Positions 29,512-37,515 of a stretch of 64,000 nt of DNA are shown in pieces. Numbering within the stretch: position 1 is the stretch's first letter; the number at the start of each line of letters is the position of its first letter. Position numbers and translations under genes: made by a program. This DNA is from JAVJSD01 sp040219575 (lineage in GTDB: Bacteria > Planctomycetota > Planctomycetia > Pirellulales > Pirellulaceae): assembly GCA_040219575.1 (NCBI GenBank), contig JAVJSD010000047.1:60964-124963 (forward strand). The letters run 5' to 3'. Below the pieces are notes generated by a model. That model had not been told where the DNA came from. It saw only the letters and a list, made by a program, of their open reading frames with translations, and searched no databases.

Positions 29512-30246
29512 GGCACTTCGGGGGTTCAAGGAGACATCAAGACTCTCGGGAGTCCCTTTCCAAAGAACAAGGGAGTCCCTTACCAACGAACAAATGACCA
29601 GCGAGATCTCCGGCCCGACGTCAATTCAAAGAAAGATTTCGATTGCATCGTGACCCGAACCGGATCGTGACCCGAACCGCGAATCTCGGGCATTGGCGAA
29701 AAACACGGCAATTCAGGGTGGGGGCGATCCCCACGGTGGGTGGTTTTGATTCTACTTTCGGCGGTTCTGGCGCGACAATCCGAATGCCAGGGAAATTTCG
29801 CCGTTTTTCGGAAATTACGGAGTAACCGGCGCGGACCCGGGGCCCCCGAAAGTTAGTTGTGAACTGGCCTGCGCAGAATGCACGACGACAGCTGCCAGCC
29901 GCTTATCCGGTTTCTGTTCCACTCGCCCCCATCGGCCTCGCCGGGCTCTTGCACCTTCGCCGTTGTCAAAATAGGGACATTAGCCACGGATGGAACACGG
30001 ATGAAACACGGATGGGAAAAGATAGAAGAGCGATCAATTTTCCGCGGCTGCGTCTGCAGCAACTGGTGGACGTACTCAAAAAACAGACAACATCCTGCAG
30101 AGTGCGAAGGAGCAGTTTGGTGGGATCTCTGTCTTTCCTATCCGTGTTTCATCCGTGTTCCATCCGTGGCTGATTACTCTTCACTTCAACACGCAACATT
30201 CGCGCAGGGGTGAACCGGAATCCGGATCGCCCCTGTTGGAGACCGT
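29512..30246. other. Long intergenic region upstream of the giant gene
   Basis: These 735 bases should contain the promoter of the giant gene near 29520-29700, where the sequence is A+T-richer, but no clear promoter is seen. The repeat F inverted pair lies at 29981-30173. No supported gene was found. Confidence 0.5.
29981..30173. repeat. Inverted repeat family F built of ACGGAT-type units
   Basis: The left arm (29981-30016) reads TAGCCACGGATGGAACACGG and on, made of repeated ACGGATG/ACACGGATG units. The right arm (30139-30173) is its reverse complement, ending CCATCCGTGGCTGA. The arms are about 35 bases and nearly perfect, with about 120 bases between. The whole looks like a MITE or a long hairpin. 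Confidence 0.8.
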
Positions 30247-30651
30247 TCAAGCGGAGCGGTGGAAGTGGAGGTGCCGCCAGACGCCGTCTTGCCGGCGCCA
30301 GACGCGGGTCTCCTCGAAGCGCGCCGTCTGCGGCGCGCCGGCGTCGTCCAGAAACTGCACCAGGCGGATGCAACTCACCACGGCGACGTCGCCGAGCAGA
30401 CGGACGTGGGGCGAGGCGATGGTCGTTTGCACGCGGCTTTGCTGCGAGGCGGAAGCCCGCTTGAGATCGAAGTAGTAGCGATGAAAGTCGAGCCCGATCA
30501 CCAACTCGCCGCACGACTCGGGTTCGAACGCCGAGAGCGTGGGGTCGCACAACGCCTGGTATGTGTCCCAATCGCCGGCGGCGATGCAATCCAGCAGTCG
30601 CTGGGTCAGGGCCAGAAGTTCTTGCTGTTCTTGTTCGGTGGATTGGGGCAT
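30247..30651 (-). CDS. CaMKII association (hub) domain-like protein, NTF2-like fold
   Basis: The ATG at 30651 gives 134 residues; a TTG nine codons earlier would overlap folA. The sequence follows the association domain of eukaryotic CaMKII closely: an N-terminal helix with QRLLDCIAAGDWDTYQALCD, then FEPES-GELVIGLDFHRYYFD, TTIASPHVRLLGDVAVVSCI, and the final EETRVWRRQDGVWRHLHFHR. In CaMKII this domain assembles the ring-shaped hub. Bacterial relatives are stand-alone, with no kinase domain here, and their role is unknown. It is 23 bases downstream of folA, so probably co-transcribed. Confidence 0.88.
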   Translation of the reverse strand: MPQSTEQEQQELLALTQRLLDCIAAGDWDTYQALCDPTLSAFEPESCGELVIGLDFHRYYFDLKRASASQQSRVQTTIASPHVRLLGDVAVVSCIRLVQFLDDAGAPQTARFEETRVWRRQDGVWRHLHFHRSA

Positions 30652-30674
30652 GGCTTGCGTGCGCCCGGCGGCGC

Positions 30675-31172
30675 TCAATCGGAAGAAGTGCGAATACGAT
30701 CAAGGACGCGGAAGGTCGAGTCGTGCTGGTCCTTCTCACCGGCCGCGCAGAACGTCTCTTCGACGAGGCGCCACTGTGACTGGTCGACCTCGGGAAAGCG
30801 GACGTCTCCCTCGATGTCGGCGTGGACGGTGGTCAGGTACAGGCGGTCGGCGCGCGGCAGCGCCTGACGATAGACGTCGCCGCCGCCGATGATGAAGGCC
30901 TCCTCGCCCGTGCAACTGGCCAGCGCCTCGTCGAGGCTATGGACGACGAGGCGGCCCTCCATCTCGGGCAACTCGCCCCGCGTGAGCACGACGCTGGTGC
31001 GTCCCGGCAGCACGCGGCCGATCGAATCGAAGGTGCGACGCCCCATCACCAGGCAACCGCCCATGGTGAGCTGTTTGAATCGCCGCAAGTCCGAAGACAG
31101 CCGCCACGGCAAGTCGCCGTCGCGGCCGATGACGCCATTTTGACTGACAGCGACGATGATCGAGATCCGCAT
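30675..31172 (-). CDS. folA: Dihydrofolate reductase
   Basis: The ATG at 31172 starts MRISIIVAVSQNGVIG, the standard beginning of the enzyme, giving 165 residues. Earlier in-frame starts would add 40 unrelated residues. Family features are GRDGDLPWRL with the catalytic Asp in DLPW context, VMGRRTFDSIGR, SVVLTR, and FIIGGGDVYRQAL. It reduces dihydrofolate to tetrahydrofolate with NADPH for one-carbon metabolism. No thyA is nearby; the next gene encodes a CaMKII-hub-like protein. Confidence 0.95.
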   Translation of the reverse strand: MRISIIVAVSQNGVIGRDGDLPWRLSSDLRRFKQLTMGGCLVMGRRTFDSIGRVLPGRTSVVLTRGELPEMEGRLVVHSLDEALASCTGEEAFIIGGGDVYRQALPRADRLYLTTVHADIEGDVRFPEVDQSQWRLVEETFCAAGEKDQHDSTFRVLDRIRTSSD

Positions 31173-31433
31173 GTTCCGTCCAACGTCGATCGGGTCCCAG
31201 GGCTTGTGGACGCCCCAGGCTCGCAACTCGACTGCATATTTCCCAGGAGAACAAGGTCGGCTCAGCGTACCAGGGAAATGGTGGGAAGTCATGTCCCGTC
31301 GGATGGCCGGCAGCCGACGTTTCCGCGCGATTCGCCATTCGAGAATCGCTCGGTCCCAATTCCGATCGCCGTACCGTTAAGGCGCGCCGGTGGGAGCCGT
31401 TGCCATTGCCTCACGAACCTGTCGGACGTCTCC

Positions 31434-34400
31434 CTACTCAACACCTTCCGCTGGCGGTCGCTTGGCCTCCGGATCGAAGGTGTCGCGGCCCGCGCGGGTG
31501 AACAGCGCCCGCAGCGATTCGGGGGCGGTGTCGCGGGGAACGGCGCGCACGGCGCCGTCGACCATCACGGCGAGGATGACGTCGCCGAAGTCCGAGGCGC
31601 CGAACGCGCGGATCGGGTCTTCGGGGTTAAAGGGAAGGTCCTCGGGCTTGGTCCAGGGAATCGCCCGCTCGCGGCCGGCATCGACGACGTAAGCAGTGTT
31701 CGCCGTGCCGTCGCCAAAGTCCTTCAGCACCTGTCCGGCCTTTGCTTCATACGCCGTTCCATCTCCCACGACAGCCAGCAGCGATGTACGCTCGGCATCT
31801 TCCCCGGTCCTGTAGATCGACGGCATCTCTTCAAGCAGCGCCTTGTTGTGCTCGCTGTCCCAGGGTTCTTCGAGGTGAAAACGCTCGTAGAGCGCCTGCT
31901 GTTCAAGGTACGGCAAGACATGCACGCGCCAGCTAAGGTGCGGCCGGCCGCTTTCGTCGAACGTCTCGCGACGCCCCTTCGCCGGCGGGAACGACTTGTG
32001 CGCATGATGGTAGTTGAGCAGCGCCAGGCCGACCTGCCGGAGGTTGTTCATCCGCTGCCCGCGCTCGGCCGCGGTCTTCATCAATTGCCGCGTGACGTTC
32101 GGCGCAAGCTTCACGCTTCGCTCCGGGATGCCGGTGGCCGCGGAGAGCGCGCTCATGAAGTCTCGCGCTTGCTTGTCGAGCGGCGCGACGTCGCCGTCGA
32201 GGATCACGACGATGCCGGCATTCCACTGGGCGAACCGGGTCAATCGCTCGAACAAGTCGTCCCGGGTGATCGGCTCGCCGTCGAGGTGAATCGACCAGCC
32301 GTCGCCCTCGCGCGTCAGATGAACGTACGCCTCCTGCGGCGTGGACATCCCCTTGGGCCACTCGCCGACGGAAACCTCCAGCCGCCAGTTCGCACCGTCC
32401 TCCACCGGGATCTCGGCCTGATGGACCACCACCTCGCCCCGTCGCGACGGGGTGACGTACCGCAGGATGCGCGTCTGAACCTCGCCACGCCGCTCCTGGT
32501 GGATGATGGCGGCGTCGGTTTTCTCCAGCATGCCCGTCAGATCGTTGTAGACGGATTCGCACAGCCGGACATCCGCATGGCCGATTCGCATCTCGGACCG
32601 GACTTGATACGGCGATGGATGGGAAGCCGAGCCGCTCGCAACGCCGCCGCCGACCTTCTCCACGCGATTGCGGACGATCGCGTCGAGTCGATTTCCGGCG
32701 ACCTGCTGAAAGAACTCGCTGGGCCCATGGTTTTCCTGCCCCGTGTCGGCGACGGACGATTCCGGCGGCAGGGCCTTCGCACCGAATCTTGTGCCGTCCT
32801 TGTCAATAACCACTTTGCCGTCGAGCAGTTCCACCTTCAGCGTGACCTGTTCGCCGCGGCGGAGTTGGAAGTTGTCGGTTTCGAATTCGAAGTCGTCGCG
32901 ACGGACGATCAGTTTGTGCTCACCGGGGCGAATCGAGATGGACGCATCGCCGTCCCGAGCCGTGATGTCACGCCCTCGAATCCGCACATCGAGGCTCGGG
33001 TCCGCGATCTCCACGCGCACGACGCCGTAGTCCGTTCGGACATAGAAGATCACCGCGGCAAGTACGATCGCGGCCAATAGGCAGGCGACGCCCGTCAGCA
33101 TCCAGAAACGCCGCAGGCCGTTCGTCGCTGCTTCCGTCGGCGGTTTCGCCGGAGGCTTGACGGGCCCATGATCGCGCAGCCGCTCGTCGATCCGCTGGTC
33201 GATCCGCTGGTCGATGAAGGCCCGCAGCGCCTCGACGACTTCCTGGGGCGTCTGATACCGCTGCGCCGGATCCTTGGCCATCATCTTCAGCAGCACCGCC
33301 TGCACCTCCGCCGGCACGTCGTCGCGGAAATTGGAAACCGGCGGCGCCGCTTGTTCGGCGTGCGCCTTGATCTTCTCGATCGCGGAGCCTTCGGCGTACG
33401 GCGCCCGGCCGGTGAGCAGCGCGTAGAACGTACAGCCCAGGCTGTAAATGTCCGCGCGAATATCGGCGGCGTGCGCGTCGACGGCCTGCTCCGGGGCGAT
33501 GTAGTCGGGCGTGCCCATCATCGTCCCCATCTGCGTCAACTGCACCAGGCTCGCCCCGGGCGGCAGCTTGGTTGACACGCCCGCGTCCGTCTCCTCCGCG
33601 CCGCCCAACTCTTCGGCCACGACTTCGTTGGCGAAGTTCGCCAACCCGAAGTCCAGAATCTTTACGAAGGATGCGGGGTGAAGGTCTTCAACTTCCCTGC
33701 TTCCTCCTTGCTCCTTTCTTTGCACCATCAGGTTGTGCGGCTTGATGTCGCGGTGGACCATGCCCAGCTGATGCGCGTGCTGCAGTCCTTCCGCCGCCTG
33801 GCGGATGATGTCGCAGGCTTCGGCGACGGGAAGTCGGCCGCGCTGGCGGATGACTTCGTCCAGGTTCACGCCGTCGACGTACTCCATCACCAGAAAGTGC
33901 ACGTCGCCCGCCTGTTCGGCGTCGAAGGCGGTCACAATGTTCCCGTGGTGCAATCGGGCGGCGGCCTGCATCTCGCGCTGGAAGCGGCGCACCGCCGCCT
34001 CGCTGCGGACCAGGTGCGGCTTGATCACCTTCAGGGCGACCGGCCGATTCATCAGCTTGTGCTCGGCGCGAAACACGTCGCCCATGCCGCCTCGGCCGAC
34101 GAGTTCGACAATGCGGTAGCGGGGATGATCGGCCAACGCCCGCGGCAAACCGGAATTGTCGGACGCCGCGCCGTCCGCGGCGCCGATGGTAGCCTCGCCG
34201 GCCGCGGCGTGGGGCGTGCCGTCGAATTCGATGGCGGCTTTGTCCTCCGGCGGCACCTCCACGGCGTCGCCGCGGCGCACCAGGTCGGCGAAGGTGTCAT
34301 TCGCCAGATCGACGAGTGTCTCTTCGCAACTCTCGCAGGCGGCCAGATGCGACTCCAAGTTCTCCGCCTGCTCGGGATCGAGCTTTCCCAGGCCGTACTC

Positions 34401-34445
34401 GATCAATCGCTCGCGCGGCGGGTGGTCGCCCAGTTTCTCGCTCAT
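31434..34445 (-). CDS. Ser/Thr protein kinase with zinc-finger N-terminus and C-terminal DUF1559 (SBP_bac_10) domain
   Basis: The 1,003-residue protein has an N-terminal HxxxCxxC (His33, Cys37, Cys40) like anti-sigma zinc fingers. The kinase domain is about 108-395: GRGGMGDVF, Lys139 in VALKVI, HRDIKPHN with Asp233, DFG at 265 after an insertion, and APEQ. One transmembrane helix is near 443-465, then a PEGA-like beta domain. The extracytoplasmic C-terminus from about 810 is a DUF1559 domain (LRQVGLALLNYHHAHKSFPP, LSWRVHVLPYLEQ, WTKPEDLPF). It probably senses an extracytoplasmic signal and acts on its neighbour, the ECF sigma encoded 160 bases upstream. Confidence 0.93.
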   Translation of the reverse strand: MSEKLGDHPPRERLIEYGLGKLDPEQAENLESHLAACESCEETLVDLANDTFADLVRRGDAVEVPPEDKAAIEFDGTPHAAAGEATIGAADGAASDNSGLPRALADHPRYRIVELVGRGGMGDVFRAEHKLMNRPVALKVIKPHLVRSEAAVRRFQREMQAAARLHHGNIVTAFDAEQAGDVHFLVMEYVDGVNLDEVIRQRGRLPVAEACDIIRQAAEGLQHAHQLGMVHRDIKPHNLMVQRKEQGGSREVEDLHPASFVKILDFGLANFANEVVAEELGGAEETDAGVSTKLPPGASLVQLTQMGTMMGTPDYIAPEQAVDAHAADIRADIYSLGCTFYALLTGRAPYAEGSAIEKIKAHAEQAAPPVSNFRDDVPAEVQAVLLKMMAKDPAQRYQTPQEVVEALRAFIDQRIDQRIDERLRDHGPVKPPAKPPTEAATNGLRRFWMLTGVACLLAAIVLAAVIFYVRTDYGVVRVEIADPSLDVRIRGRDITARDGDASISIRPGEHKLIVRRDDFEFETDNFQLRRGEQVTLKVELLDGKVVIDKDGTRFGAKALPPESSVADTGQENHGPSEFFQQVAGNRLDAIVRNRVEKVGGGVASGSASHPSPYQVRSEMRIGHADVRLCESVYNDLTGMLEKTDAAIIHQERRGEVQTRILRYVTPSRRGEVVVHQAEIPVEDGANWRLEVSVGEWPKGMSTPQEAYVHLTREGDGWSIHLDGEPITRDDLFERLTRFAQWNAGIVVILDGDVAPLDKQARDFMSALSAATGIPERSVKLAPNVTRQLMKTAAERGQRMNNLRQVGLALLNYHHAHKSFPPAKGRRETFDESGRPHLSWRVHVLPYLEQQALYERFHLEEPWDSEHNKALLEEMPSIYRTGEDAERTSLLAVVGDGTAYEAKAGQVLKDFGDGTANTAYVVDAGRERAIPWTKPEDLPFNPEDPIRAFGASDFGDVILAVMVDGAVRAVPRDTAPESLRALFTRAGRDTFDPEAKRPPAEGVE

Positions 34446-34465
34446 CCGTTGCTCTCCGTGCCGTC

Positions 34466-34540
34466 GTAGGGGAACTCGCCAGAGTTCCGGGAGTTCCTCG
34501 AGTTATCGGAAGTCTGGCGACGTCTGGCGACTTCCGCTAC
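34466..34540. repeat. Palindromic repeat family B, copy 2
   Basis: It starts GTAGGGGAACTCGCCAGAGT and ends GTCTGGCGACTTCCGCTAC, with inverted ends. It lies in the gap between the ECF sigma gene and its kinase, the same relative place as copy 1 at 2092-2156. Confidence 0.78.
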
Positions 34541-34605
34541 GAGGGAAGTGCATGGCGATTGGATGTCTAACAGGATCTTCGTGAAAAATGATCGCGCGGT
34601 CGCCG

Positions 34606-35193
34606 TTAGAGGTCGATCAATCCGGCCGACTCCCGCCGTAAGCTCTGCAGCACGCGCGACTTGGCCATGTAGACGGCCGCCCGGCTCATCCCTAGCTCCT
34701 CGGCCACCGCGTCGGCCCGCTGCCCGTCGATCACCTGCCGGCGAAAGGCCCGCCACGTGCCCGGCTCGAACTGCGGCTCGACGATCTCCAGCAGTCGCTT
34801 CATCACGAACTCGTCGTGCTCGCGGTTCCAGATGCCGCTGGCTCCACTCCCCTCATCGACCAGCTCTTCGAGTTGGCGGCGAAAGTCGGTCCGGCCCGTC
34901 GCCTCCGGCTGGTAATTGCGCCGCCGCCAGTGCTCGCGGAGCCGATTCACCAGAATCCGCCGCAGCCAGCCGCGGAAGGCGCCGTGATGCTCGTGGTGGT
35001 CGAACGTCGCCAGATCCCGGGCCACCACGGCCAACACCTCCTGGATGAGATCGTCGGCGTCGGCATCCTGCACGTCGTAGGTCCGCAGCCAGCGACGCAG
35101 CAGCGGCGTGTACAGCGCGGCGAGCCGATTCCAGGACTCGGAATCGGACGAATGACGGGCGCGGGCCAGCAGGCTGAGCGAGGTGGTGGGCAT
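34606..35193 (-). CDS. ECF-type RNA polymerase sigma factor
   Basis: The ATG at 35193 gives 195 residues, the usual ECF length; a longer frame upstream reads poor sequence. Region 2 is around 25-90 (LYTPLLRRWLRTYDVQDADA, DDLIQEVLAVVARDL, FRGWLRRILVNRLREHWRR). The linker holds WNREHDEFVMKRLLEIVEPQF, a hallmark of the planctomycete kinase-linked ECF group. Region 4 is around 140-190, with VAEELGMSRAAVYMAKSRVL. It precedes the Ser/Thr kinase gene and is likely regulated through it. Confidence 0.93.
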   Translation of the reverse strand: MPTTSLSLLARARHSSDSESWNRLAALYTPLLRRWLRTYDVQDADADDLIQEVLAVVARDLATFDHHEHHGAFRGWLRRILVNRLREHWRRRNYQPEATGRTDFRRQLEELVDEGSGASGIWNREHDEFVMKRLLEIVEPQFEPGTWRAFRRQVIDGQRADAVAEELGMSRAAVYMAKSRVLQSLRRESAGLIDL

Positions 35194-35534
35194 CGATGGG
35201 CGACCGGGGACGAGTGGGCGTATTATGGCTGCCCGGTCCGGCCGCGCCAAATCTCTCGCCTGTCGCCAGGTTTCGTCAAGCGGCGCTGTGGGAGGCGCCC
35301 GACTGACCCGACGGCAACTGCAGCGAGCATCACCTTCGCCGTCCAAACGCCGTGGAACGACGGGCGATGAAGCTCGGCCCTACAATCTCCACCCGTCGAC
35401 CCAATTTTGATGCTCAATCCGGCCGCCGCCTTCGAAGGGCTGCTGATCGCCGCCACCACCGGCCTGTCGGTGGTCGATCAATCCAAAAGTCCAACGGATC
35501 CCAAAAAGCCGGCGTGAGATGAGCGGGCCTCGTC
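35194..35534. other. Intergenic region, no gene recognised
   Basis: These 341 bases lie between the ECF start and the DUF1080 remnant. A short near-palindrome around 35448-35481 is visible, but no gene or repeat family was recognised. The ECF promoter should be close to 35200-35280. Confidence 0.45.
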
Positions 35535-35676
35535 TCAATCGTTCGGGTCGACGCTCCCTGGCAGGTCTCGAACCTCGATCTTGCGGAATTCGACCCGCGT
35601 GTCGTCGTCGATGCATTGCAGCGCGACGTGGCCGCCGTTGAACACTTGGTATTCTGGTGGGTTACATGGTCGATCT
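35535..35676 (-). pseudogene. C-terminal remnant of a DUF1080 (3-keto-disaccharide hydrolase-like) protein
   Basis: Reading the minus strand, about 46 residues before the TGA at 35535 form YQVFNGGHVALQCIDDDTRV followed by EFRKIEVRDLP, the typical C-terminus of DUF1080 beta-sandwich proteins (GHIALQ...VEFRNIRIKEL). An in-frame stop lies immediately upstream, and no start codon or remaining domain of about 200 residues is present. It is a decayed or rearranged fragment within a patch that also holds a truncated sigma gene. Confidence 0.75.
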
Positions 35677-35722
35677 CAATCGCTTGACGGCTCGCGCCGC
35701 TCAACTTCGTATCGTTCGACAC

Positions 35723-36595
35723 TCACTGCTTGGCGGGCTTCTCGGCGCCCGCTTTGGCAAGCACGCTGTCAGCCTCTCTGCGCAACAATTCGGCGATCAA
35801 GAAGTCGGTCCAAAAGCCGTGCTCACGAATCAACTCCGGATCGGCAAAGACTTCGCAGAGGATCGTCTCGCCATGGTCGTAGGCGGCTTGGGCCTTATCA
35901 CGATCACCGAGCTTGGCGCGGCACAAAGCCTCCAGGAAGCGGTTGATGGCCGTCACGTCTTGGGACGGACCGATGCGTTCGTTCAACCTGTCCGAAGAGG
36001 CGATGGATTCCAACGCCTCGCTGTGTTTGCCGTAGCGGTAGCGAACCATCGCTTGAGTGGAAGGAAAGTACTGGGCCCAGGGAGAACTGCCGCTGGCGCG
36101 AACGGCGCGGTCGATCATCTCGAAGGCGGTTTCCCGCATGACGATGGGATCGGTCGGCAACACGCACATCTTCACCGTCCGTTCGGTCCGATAGTAACTG
36201 CCTGACTCTTTGAAACGTTCGAGCATGTCCTCGACGAGCGGCTGATAGGACATGCGGTCCTTGGCCAGCAGCAGACAGATACCGGCCTGCATCCGTCGCA
36301 TTGCTGAATCACCGACCTCCGCCGCGCTGCGCAGGTCGGCCGCGGCCTTCGACCACTGCCCGGCCCGGGCGAACTCACGGGATCGCTTGACGTAGAGCCC
36401 TTCGCTCGCATTGGCCTCAATCGCCCGAGTGAGCTCGGAGACGGCGTCGTTGTCGAGTTCGGCCTGGGGCAATTCGAACGGCCTCTTCAGCGCAGGTCGG
36501 TCGGCGGTATCGGCGGACGACTCGTCCGACTGGGCCCTCCCAGCCGATGCCAAGGCGAAAAGGATTGCCAGCGAAGTCAACGTTCGGATCATCAT
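35723..36595 (-). CDS. Exported TPR-like protein related to C-terminal regions of planctomycete kinases
   Basis: The 290-residue product starts at an ATG with a signal peptide MMIRTLTSLAILFALASAGR. The mature part is helical with tetratricopeptide-like repeats: SREFARAGQWSKAAADLRSA, then the TVKMCVLPTD, YRYGKHSEALESI and CRAKLGDRDKAQAAYD units. The pattern resembles the TPR region found at the C-terminus of many planctomycete Ser/Thr kinases, but there is no kinase domain. It lies downstream of a truncated ECF gene, suggesting a former sigma/kinase locus. Its function is unknown. Confidence 0.72.
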   Translation of the reverse strand: MMIRTLTSLAILFALASAGRAQSDESSADTADRPALKRPFELPQAELDNDAVSELTRAIEANASEGLYVKRSREFARAGQWSKAAADLRSAAEVGDSAMRRMQAGICLLLAKDRMSYQPLVEDMLERFKESGSYYRTERTVKMCVLPTDPIVMRETAFEMIDRAVRASGSSPWAQYFPSTQAMVRYRYGKHSEALESIASSDRLNERIGPSQDVTAINRFLEALCRAKLGDRDKAQAAYDHGETILCEVFADPELIREHGFWTDFLIAELLRREADSVLAKAGAEKPAKQ

Positions 36596-36709
36596 GCGTT
36601 ACTCCAATCATGTGGTCAGTCGGCGGGCGCCGCGCGGCCGATGGGAAGGAAGTCCATGGGAGCGGAGCACATTTCAGAAAAATCGCTTCGACGTAGGGAT
36701 TCTGGGCGT

Positions 36710-37009
36710 TCAAGGCGCCGGCAGTCCCTGCCCTTCGCGCCGCAATTCCCGCAGCACACGGCATTTAGCGACAACGACCGCGTTGACCGAGTGGCCCAAT
36801 TCGTCGGCAGCCTCTTGTGCCGGCTGACACTCAATCGCCACGCGCCGAAACGCCTCCCGAGTCGACGGCTGGAATCTCCGCTCGACGATCGTCAGCAATC
36901 GCTGCGACAGACGCCGGTCGTGCTCTCGGTCCCATAGTTTGAAAAGCGGGCTGTCGAGGTCTTGCAACTCGGTCAATTCTTGAAGAAATCGGCTATCGCC
37001 GGCTTGCAA
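36710..37009 (-). pseudogene. Truncated ECF sigma factor (linker and region 4 only)
   Basis: The frame encodes LFKLWDREHDRRLSQRLLTI and FQPSTREAFRRVAIECQPA, then a region 4 helix-turn-helix AADELGHSVNAVVVAKCRVL. It aligns by eye with the second half of the ECF protein at 34606-35193. Region 2, needed for core binding and -10 recognition, is absent. The only start in the frame is a TTG, and the sequence just upstream does not resemble sigma. It is probably inactive. Confidence 0.8.
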
Positions 37010-37080
37010 GGCATACCGCCTCAGAATCGCAGGACACCACCAGGCGGAGGGTGGTGCCCCAAGACTCTGGGGCGAACAGG

Positions 37081-37305
37081 CTAGTCGCCGGCGTCGTCTA
37101 CCCTCACGATCCGATACATGACGCCGTTGATCCTAAAGCGGTCGCCATCGGCAATTTCCTCGTCTACGAAGCGGGTCACCATTAGCTCGTGGGTGAGCCG
37201 GTTGTGGTCGCGCCAGTGGTTAACCAGCAGCGACACGACGACCACGAGCCAAATCGCGTCCCTCAACCCGAACTGCCACCAGCGCCGCTTTCTCGTGGTT
37301 TCCAT
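37081..37305 (-). CDS. Small single-pass membrane protein
   Basis: The 74-residue product starts at an ATG with GGAG upstream. Its N-terminus METTRKRRWWQFGLRDAIWL leads into one transmembrane helix (about 15-30), followed by a soluble tail DRFRINGVMYRIVRVDDAG. The QFxLRD-plus-helix opening is common in small planctomycete membrane proteins. Its role is unknown. Confidence 0.65.
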   Translation of the reverse strand: METTRKRRWWQFGLRDAIWLVVVVSLLVNHWRDHNRLTHELMVTRFVDEEIADGDRFRINGVMYRIVRVDDAGD

Positions 37306-37515
37306 TGGGGGCTCCGGAATTCCGCTTGAAGAATAGCAACACAGTCTTAGGACACCACCCGCCTCAGCCAGGCCTGCAGCGGAGCCGCCCGATGGAGCCA
37401 CCGTAGCACACCAGGCCGAGTATTTCACAATCTCGCCCCCCTCGCCGACAGCGTTTGCAGCCATACCCGGGCTACTTATACTTGAAACGATTCCGACCAA
37501 CTCTCCCCGCCCGTT

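Noticed and set aside
30822..33080. Plus-strand frame of about 750 codons across folA and the kinase gene
   Set aside because: It spans two clearly recognised minus-strand genes and the gap between them, so it cannot be real.
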